Source: Edaphochlamys debaryana (lineage: Eukaryota > Chlorophyta > Chlorophyceae > Chlamydomonadales). Taken from it: a stretch of 64,000 nucleotides of DNA. This document shows, piece by piece, positions 48,739 through 58,700 of this stretch (position 1 is its first letter; each line of letters opens with the position of its first letter). The DNA lies in contig JAEHOE010000053.1 of the NCBI GenBank assembly GCA_016858145.1, positions 124,001 to 188,000 of the forward strand. Reading direction: 5' to 3'. The notes beneath the pieces were generated by a model, which had not been told where the DNA came from, ran no database searches, and saw only the letters and a list, made by a program, of their open reading frames with translations. The translations under genes were made by a program, and so were the position numbers.

Positions 48739-49632
48739 GGGCCGCGTAAGGGAGGGATATGTGCGTTCCTGCGACAAGAGCGTGCTGTGCTTGTAAACGC
48801 ATACCTATTATTCTGTTGTGCCCTGTTGTGCTATATAGCTATGTAGCGGATGAATGCTGGGGCCGGCGGCACTGCAAAGTGTACCGACATTATCACGTAA
48901 AGATTGGAGATGCGGGCCGCGCCGCGCGTGCGCCATCGCGTGTGCCTTGCTCCTGCCATGTATGCGTGCTTTGCCCTGCATGACTTTCCAGCTGCAGAGG
49001 AGCTGCCAGCTCGCCTGCCGCGCCCGATGGCCTGGCCCACCCAGGCCCACCTGGGGTGGTCGACCGCAGCGGTGGCCCCTTTGCTGTGCCTTTCCAGGGC
49101 CTGCTCCCAGGGGTTCCGAGCATGTCAGATGTTACCCCTGGAGGCCTGAGGGGCCTCGGTCACAGGCATGCCGTAGCTCTGTCGTGGCAAAGGTAGATGC
49201 ACTGGGAAATCCCAACACGCAGCCGACGCAACCTCGCCCGCAGTCCACGCAACCTCGCCCCGTGCCTCGCCCGCCCCATCACTTCCCCGTGCCTGTCCTC
49301 CCGCGATTGCAAATTCACGTCTTCACTTCAGACGCTGCAGTTGGGGGCCCGGCCACTTAACGGCAGTTTGCGCAAATCATCGGTGCCCTGCCATCGTGCA
49401 CTGCGCTGCATTGCGCTCTGCTTAAGCCCTGCCAGGTCATCCAGACCATCAACACCGGGCAAGACCCGTGCCTACGGTGCCTCCACGACCGAGTGGCAAC
49501 ACTCGGCACGTTCATAGTCTCGCGCAGTTGCATTACTAGCCTACGACATAATCAGCGATCCCCATGATCCCGGCACTAGGCCCCGTTGTCTATATTATCC
49601 CCATGATCCCCCATCTGCGGCACTTTCAAGCC
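48739..49632. other. Intergenic stretch between methyltransferase and D-threonine aldolase
   Basis: About 890 bases: the 5' region of the methyltransferase and the 3' UTR of the aldolase, both on the minus strand. No coding exon or RNA gene recognised and no TTACA seen. Two short direct repeats occur: ccccatgatccc near 49560-49610 and cgcaacctcgcccg near 49225-49265. Confidence 0.4.
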
Positions 49633-52600
49633 TCAGTGCCCCGGCCCCCGACCCCGCACGCTCCACACCGCCTCCACCCGCGCCTGCGCGCCAGCAGCCT
49701 GCCGGAAGTCGGTGGGGGCACCGAACCGTAGACCCCGGACGGAAACTATGTGGTCATACAGGTTGACGGTTGGGTCGCAGTGCCCCGGCTGCAGCAGCAG
49801 TAGCGAGCCCACGGGCGGCAGCTGCATGGGCATCTGGTAAGCGCCCTGCAGAGGAGTAGGCGTCGCACGGATTTAGGGAGCGAGTGAGCTGAGAATTGAC
49901 ACAAATCCCTCGACTTGAAGGCAATAGGCGAGATGAAGGTTGCTTGAGCGATCCCTGACACGAGCTTCGGTGGCAGCTGGCCCGGCGGTTCGCACCTGAG
50001 GCCACAGCAGCTTTCCGTGCTCGTCCCCTCCGCTGACGTACTCCATGGTGACGCCGTACATCTGCACGGTCAGGGCAGGGCCAACTTGTTTCGGCTATCG
50101 TAGACAGTTGCTAGGGCTTGGGGACAGACACCTTGCGTTCACCCACACCACCGCTGGGCTGCATCCCTGGCCATGCACAGGACGGGCCACGGCACCCTGG
50201 TGCACCGCAGCACTGCACGCAGCCACGGCGCACCCGCTTGCCCGCCCAGACAGAAGAAACCCCGATCAACCGGGCGCAGCTGCAGCTTAGTCAGTCGTGT
50301 TCCCTCGCCCCCCTCACCTGCTCGAACCCCGAGTGCAGGCGGGGCGGGCCGCTGTCCAGGGACACGGCCTTGGTGCCGGCGTCAACCACCGCCAGAGCGC
50401 GGCCTTCGTTGGTGCTCATGACCTGGTGGGGGGCAGGCATGGGGTGGGACGGTGGGAGAGTGAGGAGGAGGTAGAGTAGGTGTTGACGAGTGCAAAGGAG
50501 GGCGTGGTGCCGGGCGACTGACGCATATGGGTCCGCTGGCGACATACAGTTGACACGACAGCAAGGCTGGCGAAGCGTCCGTGCGCACACCGGGGAGAAG
50601 GGTCAGGCGCAGCCAGGCAAAAGCTTCGCTGAACGGCTGGAATGCTCGTTTACGTTGCGAGGGGTCTTCAGCATTCGGCGCTTCGCCCGCGCTACGTCAT
50701 TTGGGCCAGCACACCCACCTGAGTGAGGACCCACAGGCTCTGCTCCCACTCGTTCACGCTCCCGTCCTCCTGTCGTGGACGGAGGGGCGGAGGGTCAGTG
50801 AGATGAGCGTAGGCAAGCACTGAATCTTCGGGCGCTGCACGTGGCCCCCCTGTCCCTGCTCCGCCCTCACGTGCCCTCATGGTGGATTCCGCGCCTCACC
50901 TGCACGTTCTTGCTGTAGTCCACATCGTTGAAGGCGAAGGAGCCCGGCTGCACCTCGGTGAAGACCCCACTGCCGGCCTCAATCCTGCACGGGTACAGAG
51001 GGGTTTGGCAGAAGGCTTATGTGTATGAGCCGGCCCCAAACACTATCTCCAGAGACACAAACACGTGCACGCAGCCGTGTAATGTAGTCAAGTTGGTCAG
51101 GCCTCCGGAAGCTGGCGCAGGGGCTGTGAGGCTCACCTGAAGCTGCCCGTGCCTCCCCCCGTCACGGTGCCGCAGGGGTGGCCCGCGGCTGTCAGAGCTC
51201 CCGCGGCCGCCCGCGCGCGGTCCACCACCTGACCGGGCCGAGCGTAGGGAGTGACGGCAGGGTCGTCTACCACATCGCTTCGCACAAGCCCCGTAACCAG
51301 GGAGTCCCCAACATGTTCGGACTGCACCGGTCTGGCCCCTGAGGCGTGCTTAGTTGGCTGACGTTGGTATGTCCCTAGAGAGGGGGGCTCCCGACGCCCG
51401 CACGCCTCACCTGCCCCACTTTCGCCGCCCGCTCCTGGGGGTCCCGTATGTGCTGCAGGCCCCCGTGGTAGGCCTGGGGGGCGGAGGAGGTGGCAGGAGG
51501 GAGGGCGGAACGTTGGACTCAGGCTTGGGGGGAAAGGGTAGGTCGGGGGAAGGTGAGGCGTGGGGAACGTGAGGGGTAGGGACGTGGGGAGTTCAGGGGA
51601 CAGCGGCGAGCCAGGGACAGCGGAGATCTAGGCACGAACAGGGGGCCAACCGCTTTGGGACAACCTGGGCTCGGGCATGAACACGCATGCCGCTCGGCTC
51701 CTGTACCACGCCATTCGCCCACCTCTATTCCCTGCTCGCGCGTAACCGCCACCACGACAATGAGTACCGTATGCGCGTCCACAGGATATCACGGACCCAC
51801 CTGAATGCCCGCGAACCGCACGTTGTCCAGAGCCTTGGCCGCCGCCGCCAGTGCCACCGCCTCCTCGGGTCGGTCCACGCCGCACCTGGGCGGGGCGGCG
51901 CAGGGAAGGGCAGAGAGGAGACGCTGGATGAGGCAAGGTGGGGTTGGCCGGCTGAGGTCCGTAGAGGGCTTGGAGGGCTGCTGGCGGTGGAGGAAGGACG
52001 GATGCAAGGGCCGGCTGTGCAGCTCTTGCTCGCTGCCCGAGCAGGACCGTCGTGAAAGACACCGCCACCTGCCCCAGCCCACCTCCCCTCAAACCCCACT
52101 GTCCTGTCCCACCTACCTTGAACCCCCACCTGCCCCGCCCCACCTGCCCCGCCCCACCTGTCCTGACCCACATCCCCTAGAAGCCCGCCGGCCCCGACCC
52201 ACCTCCCCTAACCCCCCACCTGTCCTGACCCACATCCCCTCAACCCCCGCCCGCACCGCCCCCACCTGTCCTGCCCCACGTTCACCTCCACCAGCACGTC
52301 CAGGTGCGTGCCCTGGGCCGCGGCGGCGGCATTGAGCGCCCTCAGGTTGGCCTCGCTCTCGAAGCACACGGAGATGCGCGTGCCTACGGGGATGCCACGG
52401 GACGGGTTGTAAGCGGCAACCGGTCCTCTCGCGCGTGCCAAAGGGCCCGGCCCGCACATCAGCACATGCCGCACACGCGCACCCGCCCGCCGCCCCCAGC
52501 CCCACTGTGCGAACCGTCGCGACCAGGAGGCCATGACTATACGTGCCATTTCACCCGCACTCCCCACCCAAAAGCGCCCCCTACAACCCAGGCCCACCCA

Positions 52601-54194
52601 GGCCCACCCGCCGCCGCCAGCCCCGCCAGGCGCTCGATCTTCCTCTTTGCCACCACCTCGTTGGACAGCAGGAGGTCCGTCAGACCGCCCTCGGCCATGG
52701 CCTCCGCCTCAACCACCTGCGGCCGTCGCCGGGCGGCGCGGGCGGGAACGGAGATGGCACCGAGACTGATGAGGGCTTGGCGCGGGAGGAAGGACGATGA
52801 CAGGGTCAGGTGTAAGGTTTGGGCTTAAGCGCTAGCATATGCGAAGCCCTCAGGCGCAGCGAAGGGAAGCAGAAGCGGTGGGGCCCTGGAGCGCTTGTGC
52901 ACACACGGGGGGCCTCCAGCTTCTGGAAAGTGCGTGGTGGCGGCGGCAGCAGGAGGCAAGGGAGGGGCCAGGGGCACTCGCCTTTTGGCAGCACACGCCG
53001 CTGGCCCTCAGCAGCTTGAGCTGCAGCGCAGCCACCTCGGCCGTCTTGTGGGCCTGCGAGGGAAGAGCGGCGAGTTGCCAATTGTGGGTCATGCGATGCC
53101 AGCCAACGCCCTGACCGACCCTCAGAGGCCTAGACCTGCCCTTAAGCGGTTGGGGGAAGAAGCCCGGCCAAGAGCTGTGGGCGCTAGGGAGCGCTTGCTC
53201 CCAGGCCCTTCAATCAACTCGCGCCCCGTTAGCTGACTTAAGCGGTTGGACCCAAAGCAAGATTTGCGCTCTGGGACCTCAACACGGCCACTGTTTGATG
53301 GAGTAACTGGTCACAGCCAAGTGGGCGACGTGACAGCGCCCCCTGGAGCCTGGTCCCGACGCCCCAGTCGGAAGCCGCACCTTGGCATGTGGGCGCACCG
53401 CCACGCCGGGAAACTTCACCATGGCTTTGCGCAGTTTCTCGCAGTTGTGCTCGAAGGCTGGGGGTGGGAGTGGGGGCCCGACAAGGCAAGCAGGCAGGGT
53501 CGGGAGCTGGGGGCGGGCGTCACAGGCTGGTAGCGGCAGTGCGCACCAAGCCAAGCCATGGCGGCAAGCGGGCACAGCTGGACTGGAGCCACAAGAGGGT
53601 GGCAAGGCTCAGATTGCATGCAGCGGTCGGAATACTGGGCTAGGAGGCAGGGGTTGCTCGTGATGAGGGCGCTGGGCAGGCCTCGCCAGTGGCGATTGCG
53701 CAGGGCTGGCCTTGGTTGGCAGTAGCTTCTGCCCATGCCCTCGTCAGGTCCCGGGCCTGAGACGTCCATTGGTCAGCAAGGGCCCCCTTCGCCTCTTCAG
53801 TGCAGCTCCTGGCAACGTTCTGCTTCTTCCATCCCCTCTACTCACCATCCAGGTCCAGGAGAAGGGCGGGGGTGTCGACCTCGGCCAGCTGTCCCCCGGC
53901 CGTGGCGGGAGGCCGCAGCGCAGATATTGTGCCACCGGCGTGGCACCTGAAACCCGCGGGGAAACGGGTGCAGGCGCAGGTCTTGCCTTCAGCCCCGACA
54001 TTTGGACCCCATCAACATTTCCGACACCGTCGCCTGGCGGTGATCGGCGGCACGAAAGCCCATATGTGTGCATTACTTCCCAAGGGTGACGCAGCTCTAA
54101 GCGGGGGGAACAAAGCCGCACCTGACGCTTGCGCGCGACGAGATGCGCGCATGCTGGAGCCCGCCAAGGGCCCTGCACGCCAAGGGCCCTGCAC
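49633..54194 (-). CDS. DTA: D-threonine aldolase (PLP, metal-dependent)
   Basis: Cleaves D-threonine and other D-beta-hydroxy-amino acids to glycine and an aldehyde. Fourteen exons, 5' to 3': 54194-54028, 53946-53846, 53457-53381, 53053-52982, 52716-52608, 52383-52266, 51885-51801, 51473-51411, 51228-51137, 50984-50900, 50769-50719, 50422-50318, 50061-49996, 49845-49633; about 467 residues. After an Arg/Ala-rich, presequence-like N-terminus comes EVDTPALLLDLDAFEHN, then the PLP lysine in VRPHAKAHK (about K115), the alanine racemase-like barrel (LDVLVEVNVGQDRCGV, AYHGGLQH, TGGGTGSF) and the C-terminal domain GHCDPTVNLYD. The H-x-D pair there (about H419, D421) fits metal ligands of D-threonine aldolases, whereas D-serine dehydratases have H-x-C. 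An enzyme of this type has been studied structurally from Chlamydomonas reinhardtii (established knowledge). Exon 53053-52982 ends at a GC donor. The exact Met is uncertain; 54152 is also in frame. Confidence 0.93.
52155..52273 (-). repeat. Repeated splice-donor-like units in a D-threonine aldolase intron
   Basis: cacctgtcctg occurs at 52155, 52217 and 52263. The rightmost copy is the real exon end and donor (GGACAG|GTGGGG on the minus strand). The other two lie inside the intron with similar flanks (CAGGACAGGTGGGG). Further AGGTGGG copies continue to about 52080. Confidence 0.7.
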
Positions 54195-54373
54195 GCATTT
54201 TGGATGTTGAAATACCTTCTATTGAAACGGCAAGACGAGGCGTGTATGCACTAGTGGGACCGTGCCCAGCGATGGGGTCGCCGCGAAGCGAAGCACAAGA
54301 TGGCGGAAAGCACACAGAGCAGCCTTAGCAGAGCGGCCTTAGCCCGCATGCGGCGTGCATCCCGCCCGCATGG

Positions 54374-55255
54374 GTGGCCGCAACTCGGGCTGCGGCTGCC
54401 TCCCCGGGGGTTGGCCCCCCCCCGTCCACTGCGGATGCCTGTGCCCGCCTCATTCGCTCGCTTGGGTGGCGCCTCCCTGGCGGCACCGCCGTCTCCCTTG
54501 GCGCCCTTACAGTCAAGATTGCCACGTCCCTCCAGCTGGGCCCGGCCCGGGCTGCCCTGCGGGCCCGCCATGTCGCCTTCTGCTCCTCCCTTGCGCTGCT
54601 CCCGCCCCCGCCTGCAGGCCTTGGCGCCCCGGCGGCCCTCACTCCCCCGGTGGCCCTCGCCCTCGCCACCCTCCAGTCTACTCTGTCTCGTCTCTGGGCG
54701 CTCAAGTGGGACAACTGTCACAAGGAAGCCCTCTGGCGGCTGGCCCTCGATGGCTTCCCCGCGTTCCCCTTGCATGCGCGCGCACTGGTCCCGCCTGTGT
54801 GTGCGTGTGGCGCCCCCATGGTCGATCCCTCGGGGAGGGGCTCTGCCCGCTGGCATCACTTTTGGGGCTGCCCTGTCGCGCATGGTGTCGTCTCTGTCCT
54901 CTCGGCGACTGTTGGGGCTCCAGTTACTCCCTTTCAGTTGTGGCTTGCCGCCTGCCCCCCTGGGCTGTCGTCCGTGGTTTGGGATGTTGTTGTGCTTGCT
55001 GCCGTGTCCGCTATGGAGTGTGGGCGGCGGTCCCTGTTTGCGTCACGGCCTGTCCTTCATGGGGTTCGTGCTCCTGTTGTCTCTGCGGGGGTCCTTGCCC
55101 GCGTATCTGCTCTTGCTGTCGCTGATTTTTGGGCCCGCCTTCGGGGCTTTGCTGCCCTGCAGCTTCCTCCCCCCCAGTGGGACCGTGTGTCTGTTGTGCA
55201 TCCTTTTCTGGCGGCTTCCGCGGAGGGCGAGGTGGTGTATCGCGGGCCGCTCTAG
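54374..55255 (+). pseudogene. C-terminal fragment of a non-LTR retrotransposon ORF
   Basis: An open frame of about 290 codons ending in TAG, with no upstream partner. It carries a zinc-binding-like motif near the middle (VCACGAPMVDPSG, then WHHFWGCPVAHGVV: C-x-C ... H-H-x3-C-x3-H) followed by VWDVVVLAAVSAMECGRRSL and FWARLRGF, a pattern I associate with the C-termini of L1-like element proteins in volvocine algae. Reverse transcriptase and endonuclease parts are absent, so it is a 5'-truncated copy in the opposite orientation to, and of a different family from, the relic at 43265. It begins within about 180 bases of the D-threonine aldolase start codon. Confidence 0.65.
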
Positions 55256-55690
55256 TGCGTTGTGTTTTGGCACGCTGTGCCCTGGCGTTGTTGGTGTTCG
55301 GCCTGTCCTGCGACTCTGACACTCTGGCATTCCTGGCTATCCATCGGCAGCTCCCGAACGATATCGGGGCATGCAGTGTGCGGTCTGGCACAATCAGGCC
55401 ATTGCGAGTGGGTTGCGATCCCTCGCCACTGTAATCGCTGCTTCACAGAGCAGAGACGGACGCCACATCACATACACAAGCCTGCACACGACATAATACT
55501 CAGTGTTCCCCACGGAGCGACTGTAAACGGGACAAGCTTGCAGAGCGTTGCCACACGAACGGCTTTGGGCGCGACATGTGCGCCCTTGCTTACTCTGCTC
55601 GAATCAGGAACTACTGTGAAACAAGCAACGCGTACTCTCTAGCGTAGCCCTCGCGCGCACAATTGACCGGCGCCAAAACGCCGCTCCCGT
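55256..55690. other. 3' part of retroelement relic and upstream region of the trihelix gene
   Basis: About 430 bases with no supported exon. The first part probably is retroelement 3' UTR; the right part should contain the promoter or first exon of the trihelix gene. An ATG at 55576 followed by a possible 83-base intron (55617-55699) would join the trihelix frame in phase but has a poor acceptor. Confidence 0.35.
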
Positions 55691-55743
55691 CTTAAAAAGC
55701 TAGAATCACGTCGCACGCTGGACAACCATGGGCTGGAACCGTC

Positions 55744-58700
55744 GTGGACAGCGGGGACATCTACTCCGGCCCCCGGACGCTGCAGGGCGCCCATCAGCAT
55801 GACTTCCAGGATTCGCAGCAGCAGACACAGCCACAGCCCCACGCGCAGACGGAGGATTGGCAACAGGCGTACCATCAGCATCACCAGCACGCGCACCAGC
55901 AGCAGCAGGATGACCAACAACAGCATTTGGTCCACCATCCCGGGCACCCGCACCTTCCGCCGCCTCAGCACCTGCAACCCCAACCCCACCAGCCGCAGGC
56001 GCACCTGGCGCACCCCCACCACCCTCACCACTCCCACTACAGCCACGTGGCGCATCAACAGGCTTATGCCCACGCCGCGCATCTAGCTCAGCAGCTGCCT
56101 CCGCAGCCGGGGCAGCATCGGCACGCGAGCTTGCCACCCGGCCACGAAGTCCTGTCCAACGGGCACGTCCACCACACGGGGCAGCCCCATGGCCACTACC
56201 CACATCACCCACAGCACGTTCATGGGTCGCAGCACCACCAGACGCACCACGCGTTCACGGGTCTGCCGCCTCCGACCGTCGATGGGTTCTCCCAGGGTGC
56301 TGCCGCCGCAGCCGCGGCCGCAGCTGCGGCGGCAGCAGGCCAGGCCACCGCACCAGGCCCCGCTTCCGCTGCTACGTACTACTCTTCTGCCAGCCTGACG
56401 GACGTGTCTGCCCAGCAGACGCAGCAGACGGGGCTTCCGCAGGGTCAACACCCCCACCACAATCCGCATGCCAGCCTGGGCTACCCGCCGCACGCCCATC
56501 AGCCGCTGCAGCATGGCGCCAGCACCTCCTCTGCCGCCGCTGCAGCGGCCGTCGCCGCAGCGGCCGCTGCAGTCACCGAGCAGTACCTCAACCCCAACCC
56601 GCACATGCTTCACGACCTGGCCGCGCAACAGCAGCAGCTGCAGCAGCAACTCCAGGCGCAGCAGCAGCAGCAACAACAACAGCTCGCTCACGCCCACGCC
56701 CACTCGCAGCATTACCAGATGCCGCAGGGCGTGGTGCACCCCTCCCAACAGCCGCCGCACACGCCGGTGCACATGCCGGGCCATGGCATGCACGGCCAGC
56801 AGCCGCCAGGCTCGATGGCGAGCCGTCACCCGGGGCCGCACCAGCCACACCCCCACCAGCTGCCGCTGCCGCCCATGCCCTCCCAGCAGGGCCCGCCGGG
56901 CCAGGGCCAGCCGCCGGCCACCCCAGGCCAGGACATGCAGCAGTCCGCGCAGCAGGCGCAGCACGGGCACGCTCAGCACGCGCCGCAAGGGCACGCGCAC
57001 CAGCAGCCTGGCATGCACATGGGGCCCGCGCCCGGTCAGCCGGCGATGCAGGAGCAGCCGACCCACATGCAGACGCCCGCTCAGGCCGCCGCGGCCGCGG
57101 CAGCCATGGACGCTGCGGCGCACGAAGCTAGGCAGGCGCGGTCGGCTCGGAGCACCAGCGGGATCAGCGGCGGTGGAGGGCCGGGCGGGCCCAACAACCC
57201 CTCGCCTGCGGGCGGGGCAGAGGCCGGTACGAACAACACGTGGATGGCGGAGGTGCTGGCAGCGGGAGCTGGGGGACAAGAGGCCCAGGTGCGTGGGAAG
57301 GCATGCATGGTGCCACATGCCTGAGAGATGAGACTCAGCCACGGCTCGGGCCCTTGGAGTTGCTGGTGCCCCCGAGGGGTGCCATGCCTGATGATGCATC
57401 CCTGCCCCATTGCCTTGGGTCTTCCCAGGGCGGCCAGACGCGCAAGCGGCCCCGGTCCAGCGCTTGGAGCGTGGAGGAGGAGCTGCATCTGGTCACGCTG
57501 TACCGCACGTGAGGCAGGAGCACGGTTGGCGGGCTAACGGTCAGGTTTGGGGCCTGCTGGACGCCCTGGAATATGAGTGCCGCGCTGTTGGTGCCCCTGA
57601 CTGCCCTCGCAGCCTGGAGCCCAAGCACCGGGACAGCCGCAAGTCGCTGTGGGAGGCCATTTGCTCGTCCATGGCGCGCGAGGGCTACGAGCGGCGGGTG
57701 CCTTCGGTGGTTCAGCGCCTCTCGGGGCTGCAGGTGTGACCAGGGCGGGCCAGGAAGAAAAGGGAGGGCGCGGATCGGGAGCGTGTCAGCGAACCCAGAG
57801 GGCGTTGGGGTTTGTTGCGGGCTATGTCGCCACCTATCTGCATGACCCAACACGTGCCCGTATCCCTCACTCCGCTGTGATGTGACGTGCCGTGCCACGC
57901 AGCTGTCGTACAAGAGTCTCGCGGGCTACCTCGCGACGCTGGATGGCGGCGCCCCACGGTTCTGGGCGGCGAAGGCATCGGAGCGGAAGCAGGTAAGACC
58001 CGAGGCGAGAAACGCTACCTCGGGTCCGACCCACATGGCTTCGACGGATGTAGTGCCCTCTTTCCTTCCTGCGGCCTGGTCCGCTTGGGCAGTCAAGGCC
58101 CGGCTCCTAACGTGACCAGCAACCCACAAGCACGGCTTTCCGGTTGTCAGCCGGGGTACCGGTAGCTGTCCCAGCCAGTCATACGCGCGCACGGACCTCA
58201 ACCCTACCCCCAACCCAGATGCCAATGTCCTGATCCACATGACCCCGACCCGACCCACATGGCGCTTCGTGCTCGGCACGTGCACCTCCAACAGGTCTTC
58301 CAGGCGCTCAAAGCGCCCCACTGCCTGGACCAGCGCGTGTGGGAGTCGTTGGAGGAGAGCGCCAAGGAGGACGCAGCGGCGGAGAACGCGGGCGCAGTCG
58401 CAGGAACTCCCATGAGTGACCCCAAGAGTAGGCCGGGCGGTGGGAAGGGTAGCGAGAGGCGTTATTCGGAGGTGGTGTGTTGCGTGCGGCAAGGCAGTTG
58501 GGGTGGGGCTGGGCGCGGGACACGCACGTGACTAGCTGAGTCGGCTTCCCCGGCTAAGCACGGAGATACTTGGTCGTCAGTAAGCGTGCTGGCAACGCTG
58601 TCCCCCTCATCCCTGCTTCTGCAGCCGTCGCGCGCACCCGGGAGGAGTCGAGCACTGCAGGGCCGCGGACCGAAGGCACCGCCCAGGCCGGGGCACCCCA

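Noticed and set aside
56083..57399. 438-codon minus-strand frame
   Set aside because: Mirror image of the Gln/His-rich trihelix exon; its Leu/Arg-rich composition is the expected antisense of CAG/CAC codons.
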